Made by a program: the position numbers and the translations under genes. From the NCBI GenBank assembly GCA_028281235.1, contig JANQKG010000007.1, positions 124,001 through 188,000 of the forward strand: a stretch of 64,000 bases of DNA, read 5' to 3'. The notes beneath the pieces are model-generated. The model did not search any database, was not told where the DNA came from, and saw nothing but the letters and a program-made list of their open reading frames with translations. How positions within the stretch are numbered: position 1 is the stretch's first letter; the number at the start of each line of letters is the position of its first letter. Shown here piece by piece: positions 1-7,971 of this stretch. The stretch comes from Afifellaceae bacterium (lineage in GTDB: Bacteria; Pseudomonadota; Alphaproteobacteria; Rhizobiales; Afifellaceae).

Positions 1-150
1 GGCCTCGACGCGGTGCGTATCAGACATGAACGAGACTCAGGACGTTACGCACGATGTGCCATTGCTCCCGCACCCTACCCTCGCAAAACCGCCGTTGCGA
101 CTCCCGGCGTGACGATTGATAAGGGGTTCTCCACATCCGACTGCTTAACC
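1..150. other. Left-edge flank with no gene that can be supported
   Basis: A rightward frame is open from the window edge to a TGA at 110-112 and could be the last codons of a truncated upstream gene, but nothing in its roughly 36 residues is recognisable. An AAGGGG stretch at 121-126 is too far from the ATG at 151 to be a convincing ribosome binding site. I see no terminator or clear promoter here. Confidence 0.3.
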
Positions 151-1266
151 ATGGCGCTCATACAATACATCACGCGAATCCAGTTCGACTTCGGCGCGAT
201 TTCGCTTCTCGGCGAGGAAACGGCGCGTCTCGGCCTGACTCGTCCGCTGATTGTCACCGACCCAGGCGTCGCTGAAGCCGGCATCCTCGACCGTGCGATG
301 CAGGCCCTGAAGCCGATCGAGCCGATCGTCTTTGCCGAGACGCCGGAGAATCCCACCGAAGCCGCCCTGCGGACCTGTCTGGAGCTCTGGCGCAGTGAGG
401 GCTGCGACGGCGCCATCGCAATTGGCGGGGGCTCCTGCCTGGACCTCTCGAAAGCCGCCGCACTCCTCATCAGCCATGGCGGCGCATTCGGCGATTACGG
501 CGTGAAGACCGGCGGCTCGGAGCGGATCGGCCCGGTGGCGCCACACCTCGCCGTGCCAACGGCAGCCGGCACCGGCGCTGAGGTCGGCCGCGCCGCCGTG
601 ATGACGCTGGACGACGGGCGCAAGACCGCGGCCGTGAACCTCAACATGGTCGCCGGCGCCGTCATCTGTGACCCGGAGCTGACATTCTCCCTGCCGCCGC
701 GCCTGACGGCTGCGACCGGCATCGACGCGCTGAGCCACGGCATCGAGGCGTGGCTGACCCCGGTGGAAAATCCGCCCGCCGGGGCGATTGCGCTCGATTG
801 CGTGCGTCGCGCGGCCGCCAATCTCCGCGCCGCCGTCGAGGACGGTGGGAACCGCTCTGCCCGCTGGGAAATGATGATGGCGGCGCTGATGGGCGGCCTG
901 GCCCTGCAAAAAGGGCTTGGCTCCGTCCACGCCATGTCGCATCCGCTCGGCGAGCTGCACCTGCACCACGGCACGTTGAACGCCGTGCTCCTTCCCCATG
1001 TCCTGCGCTTCAATGCGCCGGTCTCAGCGGAGAAATACGCGATGCTGCGCCAAGCCATCGGCCTGGAGCCGGACGCCGATATCGCTGAATGGATCGAGAT
1101 GCTGAACGCCGCCATCGGCATGCCGAAGACACTTAGTGAGCTCGGCGTCGATCCGAAGCTGATCCCTGACCTCGCCGACAAGGCATCGAAGGACCATTTA
1201 AGCGCGACCAATCCCCGACCGGCCGATGTTTCGGACTACGACGCACTGCTCCGCGCCGCCATGTAA
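151..1266 (+). CDS. Iron-containing alcohol dehydrogenase family protein
   Basis: A 371-residue cytosolic NAD(P)-dependent dehydrogenase of the Fe-ADH superfamily (fold shared with lactaldehyde reductase, 1,3-propanediol dehydrogenase and maleylacetate reductase). Residues about 91-95 hold the nucleotide-binding glycine run (GGGSC). The usual metal ligands are present: D192 and H196 in GIDALSHGIEAW, H260 in SVHAMSHPLGE, and H273 before the glycine of HLHHG. The ATG at 151 was chosen because homology starts there; the frame is open further upstream without recognisable sequence. Its neighbours are a molybdenum hydroxylase subunit, a TRAP transporter and an FAD monooxygenase, which suggests oxidation or reduction of an intermediate in degradation of an imported organic acid or aromatic. 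The substrate cannot be told from sequence. Maleylacetate reductase activity is possible, but the pattern is closer to the general alcohol dehydrogenase group. Confidence 0.85.
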   Translation: MALIQYITRIQFDFGAISLLGEETARLGLTRPLIVTDPGVAEAGILDRAMQALKPIEPIVFAETPENPTEAALRTCLELWRSEGCDGAIAIGGGSCLDLSKAAALLISHGGAFGDYGVKTGGSERIGPVAPHLAVPTAAGTGAEVGRAAVMTLDDGRKTAAVNLNMVAGAVICDPELTFSLPPRLTAATGIDALSHGIEAWLTPVENPPAGAIALDCVRRAAANLRAAVEDGGNRSARWEMMMAALMGGLALQKGLGSVHAMSHPLGELHLHHGTLNAVLLPHVLRFNAPVSAEKYAMLRQAIGLEPDADIAEWIEMLNAAIGMPKTLSELGVDPKLIPDLADKASKDHLSATNPRPADVSDYDALLRAAM

Positions 1267-1357
1267 CACGTCGAGCGCCGGCAGATAGGCACGGCGAGAC
1301 AAAGGCCCGCCACCGGAGCATACTGTCCCTCAAGCATTGCGCGAGAGGAGGCGACGG

Positions 1358-3682
1358 ATGAAGTTCGGCATTGGGCAGTCGGCTCCCCGAAAGGAAGACG
1401 CGCGGTTCCTCTCCGGTCGCGGCCAGTATGTGGAGGACATCCCCGCGCCGGACGCGCTTCATGCCGTGATCGTCCGCTCGCCGGAGGCGCATGCCCGCAT
1501 CGCACGCATCGATGCCTCCGCGGCGCGGCAGCGGCCTGGCGTTACAGCCGTCCTGACCGGCGCAGATTATCGCGACGACGGCCTCGGTGGTCTCGGATGC
1601 CACACTTTGCTTCCGCATATGCATCGCAACCGGGCCACTAAGCCCGTCGCAGCGATCGCTCTGGACCGTGTCTTGTATGTCGGCGCGCCGGTCGCCGTCG
1701 TAATTGCCGAGAGCCGCAGCGCCGCTCGCGATGCGGCCGAGGCGATCGCGGTGGATTACGAAGCGCTGGAATCTGCGATCACTGTCGGTCAAGCCGCGGC
1801 CGAAGGCGCACCGATTCTGCACGAGCATGCGCCGGAGAACGTCGCGTACACCATCGAGATCGGCGATGCCGCCGCGACCGATGCCGCCTTCTCCAAGGCG
1901 GCGCACGTCACGGAGATCGCCTTCCATAACAACAGAGTGTCCGCCAATGCGATGGAGATGCGTGGCGCGATGGCGCGCTACGATTCCCGAGACGATCGGC
2001 TGACCTTCTACACCTCGACCCAGGCGCCGCATGCCGTCAGAAACGACTTGGCCGCAGCGCTTCAGCTTCCGCCGACAGCGATTCGTGTGATTGCACCGGA
2101 CGTCGGCGGCGGCTTCGGAATGAAGGGCGGCATCTATCCCGAGGACGTTCTGGTCGCCTGGGCGGCGTGGCGATTGAAGCGGACAATTCGCTGGCAGGCT
2201 GAACGCTCCGAATCGCTCCTCACCGACTATCACGGCCGTGACCAGATGGTGCGCGCGGCGCTCGCCCTGGATACTGACGGGCGCTTTCTCGCGCTTCGCA
2301 TGCGCTGCGACTACAATTCCGGCGCCTACCTCTCCACCGGCGGCGGCGTCCCGCCGATGTTTGCGTGCACGCTCGCCACCGGCTGCTATCGCATCGCGAC
2401 CGCGCATGTCGCGGCGCGCGCGCTCCACACCAACACCTCCCCCACCCAGCCCTATCGAGGCGCCGGGCGTCCGGAAGCCGCATTCCTGATCGAACGGTTG
2501 GTCGACAAGGCGGCGCGCGAGACAGGACGCGATCCCGTCGCGCTTCGCCGGGCGAACATGATCCGCGCCAGCGACATGCCCTACAAGACGCCGCTGGTCT
2601 ACACGATCGATTCCGGCGATTACGGCGCGCTCCTCGATCGCGCCCTGGCGCTGGCGGATTGGGAGGGTGCCTGTGAACGAAAGGCTGAAGCCGACACGCG
2701 CGGCAGGTTGCGCGGCATCGGCATCGCGCTGCACAACGAGAATGCCGGCCTCGCCAACGAAGCAGCGGAGATCCGCGTCGATCCCGCCGGTGGCGTGACC
2801 ATCCTCGCCGGCACGTTCAATCATGGCCAGGGCCACGAAACGGTCTATGCCCAGATGGTCGCCGACTGGCTGGGCATACCGTTCGAGCACGTCCGCCTGG
2901 TGCAGGGCGACACCGACGCGATCGCCTTCGGCCGCGGCACGATCGCCTCGCGCTCCATGATCAACGGCGGAGGCGCGCTGCGCCATGCAGCCGACGATGT
3001 GATCGAAAAGGGCCGCGCCATTGCCGGCCACATGCTTGAAGCCGGCCCCGATGACATCGCCTTTGAGGCAGGCGCCTTCCACATTGCGGGAACGGATAAG
3101 AGCATGCCGATCGCCGCGGTCGCAGCCGCCGCGCACGCGCCGAACCTCCCGGCGCATCTGAGCCCGGGCCTCACCGGCTCCGGCGCTTTCGCAATGCAGG
3201 GCTTCGCCTTCCCGGCCGGCTGCCAGATCGCCGAGGTGGAAATCGACCCGGATACCGGCGCAATTGAGGTCAAGAGCATCGTGTCGGCCGACGATGTGGG
3301 CACGGTGTTGAACCCCATGCTGCTTGAAGGGCAGTTGGTCGGCGGCATCGTGCAGGGGATGGGGCAAATCGTGCTGGAGGACATTGTCTATGACGCAGAA
3401 TCCGGCCAGCTTCTCTCCGGCAGCTTCATGGACTACGCCATGCCGCGCGCCGACCATATACCGCCGATCCGAATTGAAACGGCATCGACGCCTTCGCCAA
3501 CCAATCCGCTCGGCGTGAAAGGCGCAGGCGAAGCCGGCACCGTCGGCGCGATGCCGGCAATCTTCCTGGCGATCACCGACGCGCTCGCGGCGGCCGGCGT
3601 CAATGATATCGCCATGCCGGCAACGCCTGAACGAATCTGGAGCGCATTGGCGCAAAGCCCGCGCGGCCGCGACTTCCGCTAA
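1358..3682 (+). CDS. Molybdopterin-binding large subunit, xanthine dehydrogenase/CoxL family
   Basis: A 774-residue protein of the xanthine dehydrogenase/aldehyde oxidase large-subunit family, which hydroxylates aldehydes, N-heterocycles or CO using molybdopterin cytosine dinucleotide. The small N-terminal domain (KEDARFLSGRGQYVEDI, from about residue 12) is followed by the cofactor signature VGGGFGMKGG at about 249, QPYRGAGRPE at about 363, a GQGHETVYAQ segment, and KGAGEAGT at about 720 with the catalytic glutamate. PYRGAGR is the form II type loop, not the AYRCSFR loop of true CO dehydrogenase. The ATG at 1358 has a strong ribosome binding site (GAGAGGAGGCG). The FAD and 2Fe-2S partner subunits are not next to it or anywhere in the window. 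The next genes encode a TRAP transporter. Confidence 0.9.
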   Translation: MKFGIGQSAPRKEDARFLSGRGQYVEDIPAPDALHAVIVRSPEAHARIARIDASAARQRPGVTAVLTGADYRDDGLGGLGCHTLLPHMHRNRATKPVAAIALDRVLYVGAPVAVVIAESRSAARDAAEAIAVDYEALESAITVGQAAAEGAPILHEHAPENVAYTIEIGDAAATDAAFSKAAHVTEIAFHNNRVSANAMEMRGAMARYDSRDDRLTFYTSTQAPHAVRNDLAAALQLPPTAIRVIAPDVGGGFGMKGGIYPEDVLVAWAAWRLKRTIRWQAERSESLLTDYHGRDQMVRAALALDTDGRFLALRMRCDYNSGAYLSTGGGVPPMFACTLATGCYRIATAHVAARALHTNTSPTQPYRGAGRPEAAFLIERLVDKAARETGRDPVALRRANMIRASDMPYKTPLVYTIDSGDYGALLDRALALADWEGACERKAEADTRGRLRGIGIALHNENAGLANEAAEIRVDPAGGVTILAGTFNHGQGHETVYAQMVADWLGIPFEHVRLVQGDTDAIAFGRGTIASRSMINGGGALRHAADDVIEKGRAIAGHMLEAGPDDIAFEAGAFHIAGTDKSMPIAAVAAAAHAPNLPAHLSPGLTGSGAFAMQGFAFPAGCQIAEVEIDPDTGAIEVKSIVSADDVGTVLNPMLLEGQLVGGIVQGMGQIVLEDIVYDAESGQLLSGSFMDYAMPRADHIPPIRIETASTPSPTNPLGVKGAGEAGTVGAMPAIFLAITDALAAAGVNDIAMPATPERIWSALAQSPRGRDFR

Positions 3683-3797
3683 GCCGGATTCGCATATACG
3701 CTGATGCAAAAGTTTCAGGCGACCGAAGAGCGCCAAGTGCGAAGAAAAGACCTAGGGCCACGCGCATTGCCCGGCTCTAGGACAAGGGAGGAAGGCT

Positions 3798-4778
3798 ATG
3801 AAAGCATTGCGATTTCTGCTGGCGGCTGCGCTTGTGGCGACGGCGTCCTTTGCAACGGCAAAGGAGCTCAGCCTGGCCTATTTCATGGGACCGAAGCACC
3901 CGATGAACGCTGCCGTCTTTACGCCGTTTGCGGAGAAGTTGGCTGAGCTGTCGGGCGGTGCGCTGACGGTGCAGCAATATCCCGGTGGCGCCCTGAACTC
4001 CGTGCCGCCGAAGCAATACGCCATCCTGCTCGACGGCGTCGCCGACATCGTTTTCACGCTGCCCGGCTATACCGGCGACGTCTTTCCGATGACGCAGGTC
4101 GTCGGCCTGCCCGGCGTCTGCGACAGCGCATCCGCATGTACAACCGCACTCCTCAATGCGCGCGACGTGCTGGAGAAGGAATATGACGCGAAGCTCCTCG
4201 CCATCTGGGCCAATGCCCCGCCCGTCCTCATCACCAAGGACAAGCCGGTGCGCACGCTTGAGGATCTTCAAGGCCTGAAGGTACGGGTCACCAACAAGTC
4301 CGACCTGCCGATCGTGGAGTCGCTTGGCGCATCGGCCGTGGCGCAGCCCGTCAACGTGATCAACCAGAACCTGACCAACGGCGTGATCGATGCCATCGCC
4401 ATTGGGCCTTCGGCCATTGGATCGTTCAAGCTTCAGGAACCGGCCAACTACATCACCACCTGGTTCCCGGGCTCCGGATCGGCCTTTGTGCTCCTGATGA
4501 ACAAGGACCTCTACGCAAGCCTCTCCGACGAGGAAAAGGGCTGGGTCGACGCTGCCGCGGACGCTTCATTGTCGGAGGCCGGCGGCGCCTTCTACGACAA
4601 GGCCGCCACCCGCGGACTTAAGATCGCCGCGGAAGCCGGAGTGGAAATGATCGATCTGTCGGACGAGGAACAGGCACGCTGGCAGGCGACGATCGCGGAG
4701 ACCTTGGATGGGGTCAAAGCCTCCACCGCGGGATCGATGACCGTCAGCGAGATCATGGCGCTGATGGCCGGCCAGTGA
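3798..4778 (+). CDS. dctP: TRAP transporter substrate-binding protein, DctP family
   Basis: A 326-residue periplasmic solute receptor of a tripartite ATP-independent (TRAP) transporter. Residues 1-21 form a Sec signal peptide ending FATA before KELS. The mature protein has the family layout: an early beta strand with GPKHPMN, then the PGGALNSVPPKQYAILLDGVAD region and the hinge-side LQGLKVRVTNKS segment around residues 155-165, where DctP proteins hold the arginine that salt-bridges a carboxylate. This points to an organic acid as cargo (family knowledge). A GGGAGGAAGG ribosome binding site precedes the ATG. It is followed after 3 bp by the small permease, so receptor and membrane part form one operon. 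The exact ligand is not determinable. Confidence 0.9.
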   Translation: MKALRFLLAAALVATASFATAKELSLAYFMGPKHPMNAAVFTPFAEKLAELSGGALTVQQYPGGALNSVPPKQYAILLDGVADIVFTLPGYTGDVFPMTQVVGLPGVCDSASACTTALLNARDVLEKEYDAKLLAIWANAPPVLITKDKPVRTLEDLQGLKVRVTNKSDLPIVESLGASAVAQPVNVINQNLTNGVIDAIAIGPSAIGSFKLQEPANYITTWFPGSGSAFVLLMNKDLYASLSDEEKGWVDAAADASLSEAGGAFYDKAATRGLKIAAEAGVEMIDLSDEEQARWQATIAETLDGVKASTAGSMTVSEIMALMAGQ

Positions 4779-4781
4779 TCC

Positions 4782-5312
4782 TTGCCGGCTGACACGCCTC
4801 CGGCCCTCCTCTGGGCAGACAAACAGCTCGGCCGACTGGCCGGGCTGCTTGCTTTGCTCGGCGCAGTCGCCATCGTCGCCCTCATGGGCATCACCATCGT
4901 GGCGGTCACCTGGCGCTATCTCCTTAACGATCCGATCTTCGGGATTGAGGATTTGTCGGTCGTGACGCTCACCATCGTCGCCGGCGCCGCTGTCGCCTAT
5001 GGCGGGCGACACGGCGCCCATGTCAGCGTCGATGTGATCGGCTTTGTGGCAGGCCGCAAAGTGACCCGCATCACCAACGCGATCATGCGGCTCCTGGCCG
5101 TCACCATCCTGACATTGGCGACCTGGGCGCTCTTCACCAAGGCGTGCGGGATCGAGAAGGCCTGCATCACCAACAATTTCAGTATCGAGCACCGGCCGTT
5201 CTACTATTTTCTCGGCGTTGCGATCGGTGTCTACGCTTTGCAGGTCTTCGTGCAGCTCCTGACCGGGCTCTACCATTTCCGCGACGAAGACCCCAACGAG
5301 ATCGGGCTCTAG
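4782..5312 (+). CDS. dctQ: TRAP transporter small permease, DctQ family
   Basis: A 176-residue inner-membrane protein with four predicted membrane segments, beginning at about residues 18-44 (LLALLGAVAIVALMG...) and ending with FYYFLGVAIGVYALQVFVQLL. This is the DctQ small-subunit layout that bridges the receptor and the large permease. The best start is the TTG at 4782, only 3 bp after the DctP stop; no ATG lies before the first membrane segment. The TAG stop at 5310-5312 coincides with the outer edge of a palindromic repeat that separates this gene from dctM. Weak start codon and coupling suggest translation depends on dctP. Confidence 0.85.
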   Translation: MPADTPPALLWADKQLGRLAGLLALLGAVAIVALMGITIVAVTWRYLLNDPIFGIEDLSVVTLTIVAGAAVAYGGRHGAHVSVDVIGFVAGRKVTRITNAIMRLLAVTILTLATWALFTKACGIEKACITNNFSIEHRPFYYFLGVAIGVYALQVFVQLLTGLYHFRDEDPNEIGL

Positions 5313-5453
5313 AGCATGATCCCGAAAAGTGGACACCGGTTTCCCGCCTTCGCGAAGCCCGCTCCGGCGGGCGAAGCAAGGTCGGATAAGATCATGCTCC
5401 AACAAAGAGCTACGGCCTCCATTCTGATTCCATCAGAATGGATGAGGCACTAG
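5313..5453. repeat. Bipartite palindromic repeat, copy 1, with a nested insertion
   Basis: Starts directly after the dctQ stop with AGCATGATCCCGAAAAGTGG and ends its first half with TCGGATAAGATCATGC at about 5397. In the other copies the two halves join through TTTTCGG; here about 35 bp are inserted at that point, containing CCCGC...GCGGG and CTTCGCGAAG inverted repeats. The second half (about 5412-5453) contains CATTCTGAT TCC ATCAGAATG, 9-bp perfect arms, and runs into the dctM start. It separates two genes that are normally directly coupled. Confidence 0.85.
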
Positions 5454-6757
5454 TGGACGGCACAACCATCGCGCTGCTGGGTTTCGCGGCGCTGTTCGTT
5501 CTTCTCTTCATCCGCATGCCCGTCGGCGTGGCCATGCTTCTGGTCGGCACGGTCGGCATCTACATGATCCGCTCGCAGGCGGCGATCCCGAAGCTTGCCG
5601 GCGAGATCTACAACGAAGCGTCCAACTACCCGCTGACCATCATCCCGCTCTTTGTGCTGATGGGGAATCTCGCCGGCGTCTCAGGCATGAGCCGCGACCT
5701 TTACGACGCCGCCCACGCCTGGCTCGGTCACGTCAAGGGCGGACTGGCATCGGCCACCGTTGTCGGCTGCGCCGGCTTCTCCGCCCTGTCGGGCTCCTCG
5801 CTCGCCGCCGCGCTCACCATGGGCCGCGTATCCCTGCCGGAGATGCAGCGCTATCGCTACGACAACGGGCTGGCGACCGGCGCGATCGCTGCCGGCGGCA
5901 CACTCGGCATCTTGATCCCACCCTCTGCCGGCTTCGTGATCTACGCGATCCTCACGGAGGAAAGCATCGGCCAGCTCTTCATGGCGGGCGTCATCCCCGG
6001 GCTCCTGCTGACGGCGCTGTTCATCCTTGCCATCTGGATCGTCGTCGCCCGGAGCCCAGACAAAGCGCCCGGCGGCACGGCGCGTGTCTCGCTGGAGGAC
6101 CGCCTCCGCGCAATGGCGCGCGCGGGGTGGATCGTCGGCATCATCGTGCTGACGATCGGCGGCATCTATACAGGCGTGTTCTCCGCCATCGAAGCGGCCG
6201 GTGTGGGCGCGTTCCTCGCAATCATCGTCACCGCAATACGCGGCCGGCTGACCATCTTGAACATGAAGGAGGTCTTCTCCAGCACTCTGCGCTCCTCCGG
6301 CACGGTGTTCATGATCCTCTTCGGCGCCTTCGTGTTCAAAACCTTCATCGGCTTCACCGGCGTGACCTACGCGCTGTCGCTATGGGTCGACGCACAGGGC
6401 TTCTCCGCCATGCAGGTGGTGATTGCCTTTCTCGCCATCTTCATCGTGCTCGGCATGTTCATGGACGGCTTCGCCATCCTCGTGCTCACCGTGCCGCTCG
6501 TCCAACCCATCATCGAGCCCTTGGGCGTTAACATGGTATGGTTCGGCGTTTTGATGGTGATCGTGCTGGAGATGGGCCTGATCTCACCGCCGGTCGGCGT
6601 GAACGTCTTCGTGGTAAAGGGCATTGCGCACAACGTCCCGCTCAATACCATCTTCCGCGGCATCTGGCCGTTCTGGTTTGCTATGCTGGTCGCCGTGATC
6701 CTCGTTCTCACATTCCCGGAGATTGCACTTCTTCTGCCGAGCACAATGTTCGGGTGA
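5438..6757 (+). CDS. dctM: TRAP transporter large permease, DctM family
   Basis: A 439-residue membrane protein with about 12 hydrophobic segments, the size and pattern of DctM, which couples solute uptake to sodium or proton flux. It starts with TTIALLGFAALFVLLFIRMPVGVAML and keeps the GCAGFSALSGSSLAAALTMG and GILIPPSAGFVIYA stretches characteristic of the family. The ATG at 5438 lies inside the palindromic repeat; the in-frame GTG at 5453, at the repeat edge, is an equally plausible start and would remove five residues. With dctP and dctQ it completes one TRAP system. Confidence 0.9.
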   Translation: MDEALVDGTTIALLGFAALFVLLFIRMPVGVAMLLVGTVGIYMIRSQAAIPKLAGEIYNEASNYPLTIIPLFVLMGNLAGVSGMSRDLYDAAHAWLGHVKGGLASATVVGCAGFSALSGSSLAAALTMGRVSLPEMQRYRYDNGLATGAIAAGGTLGILIPPSAGFVIYAILTEESIGQLFMAGVIPGLLLTALFILAIWIVVARSPDKAPGGTARVSLEDRLRAMARAGWIVGIIVLTIGGIYTGVFSAIEAAGVGAFLAIIVTAIRGRLTILNMKEVFSSTLRSSGTVFMILFGAFVFKTFIGFTGVTYALSLWVDAQGFSAMQVVIAFLAIFIVLGMFMDGFAILVLTVPLVQPIIEPLGVNMVWFGVLMVIVLEMGLISPPVGVNVFVVKGIAHNVPLNTIFRGIWPFWFAMLVAVILVLTFPEIALLLPSTMFG

Positions 6758-6780
6758 AGTCGGAAATCGGAGTCGCTGAC

Positions 6781-7971
6781 ATGAAGCTCGGAGAAAACAT
6801 CATCGGCCAAAGCGGCGTTCAGCCGTTCTTCAAGGTGGCGAATGCTGAGGCTGTCGGTCTCACGCCCCCGCCGCTTCGGCGCGGCGACGCCGTGCGCACC
6901 TATGTACGCTCTCTGTCAGGCTTTCAGAAGGAGGCGCTGGTCACCTCCGCCCGCTCCGGCCTGACGTGGCGGCTTGTGTCCGACGAAGGCGCGTATCTCA
7001 GCGGCCACGACGCGGCGCCCTGCCCGCTGGCCTTCCTCACCACCGGCATGATCGCCGCCTACATGAACGAGATCACCGCCCTTGCCGAAGAGCACGGCGC
7101 GACCCTGCGCAAGCTGCGGCTCATCCAGGACAATTACTACACGATGAAGGGCTCCATGCGGCAACGCACCATGGTCGGCGGTGCGTTGCCGGTGGAGCTG
7201 GAGGTGGAGGTCGATTGCGACCTCGAAGACGCGGCGCTGAACGGGCTCCTGATGGACGCGGTCTCCGCTTCACCGCTCAACGGGTTGATGCGCGGCAAGC
7301 TCTCCAGCCTCTTCACACTGACCAAGAACGGCGAGGCATTGACGACCGGAAACGCCACGGCCCTTGATGCGCCCACCGTCTTGGCGCCGCAGGGCGAGCA
7401 GCCGCTTCCCGACATCGGCAGCCTGACACTGATTGAGCGCATCGGGATGTCGCCTGAGAAGGCCGTCAAGAAAGGCACATTCGCCGCTGCGTCCAGCCTG
7501 ACCGATGAGCAGGACCGCACGCTGAACCCGGCCGCCATCTGCACGCCGCGCGAGGACGGCGTCAAAGAGATCGAGCAACGCCTCTACAGCCCGCATGGCA
7601 GCGTCTTCCGTTTCTTAAGCGATGAGGCGCCTGCCGCCGGCGGCCAGGGCCGAGCCCCCGACGCAGTGACCCTCATTTCCGCCGGTATCGGCTTCTGCTT
7701 CATGACGCAGTTCGGCCGCATGGCGTCGATGGAGAAGCTCGATCTGCCGCATTACGCAATCGTGCAGGACACGCATTTCTCGCTGGGCGGCGCATCGGGC
7801 GGCACGGGCCAAGCCGGCGAGGCGGACCCGGTGGAGACGCATGTCCACCTGACGACAAAGGAACCCGACGATATCGCTCGCGACATGTTGGATGTCTCAG
7901 AGCAGACCTGCTTCCTGCACGCCTTCTGCCGCACCGACCTGAAGACCAAGCTCAAGGTCACGCGTGTCTGA
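6781..7971 (+). CDS. OsmC-like protein with two tandem domains
   Basis: A 396-residue cytosolic protein of the OsmC/Ohr fold, about twice the usual 140-190 residues. The C-terminal half carries both peroxidatic cysteines: C306 in GIGFCFMTQ and C377 in EQTCFLHAF. The N-terminal half has C81 (PCPLAFLTTGM), but its partner position reads SPLNG, so that domain looks degenerate. OsmC proteins reduce organic hydroperoxides with thiols; some fused or catabolic members have other roles. The gene lies between the TRAP permease (23 bp upstream) and an FAD monooxygenase whose GTG start overlaps its stop by 8 bp, so it belongs to this catabolic operon. The frame is open further upstream inside dctM, but the ATG at 6781 is where homology begins. 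Confidence 0.75.
   Translation: MKLGENIIGQSGVQPFFKVANAEAVGLTPPPLRRGDAVRTYVRSLSGFQKEALVTSARSGLTWRLVSDEGAYLSGHDAAPCPLAFLTTGMIAAYMNEITALAEEHGATLRKLRLIQDNYYTMKGSMRQRTMVGGALPVELEVEVDCDLEDAALNGLLMDAVSASPLNGLMRGKLSSLFTLTKNGEALTTGNATALDAPTVLAPQGEQPLPDIGSLTLIERIGMSPEKAVKKGTFAAASSLTDEQDRTLNPAAICTPREDGVKEIEQRLYSPHGSVFRFLSDEAPAAGGQGRAPDAVTLISAGIGFCFMTQFGRMASMEKLDLPHYAIVQDTHFSLGGASGGTGQAGEADPVETHVHLTTKEPDDIARDMLDVSEQTCFLHAFCRTDLKTKLKVTRV

Noticed and set aside
2-112. Open frame from the left edge as the end of a truncated gene
   Set aside because: Only about 36 residues are visible, none recognisable; it cannot be separated from chance.
1358-3682. Annotation as carbon monoxide dehydrogenase CoxL
   Set aside because: The active-site loop is PYRGAGR (form II) and not AYRCSFR, and coxM/coxS are absent.
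1133-3736. An 867-codon open frame on the minus strand opposite the molybdopterin subunit
   Set aside because: It covers the complement of a well-supported gene, has no recognisable domain and is His/Arg/Gly-rich as expected for an antisense frame of GC-rich coding DNA.
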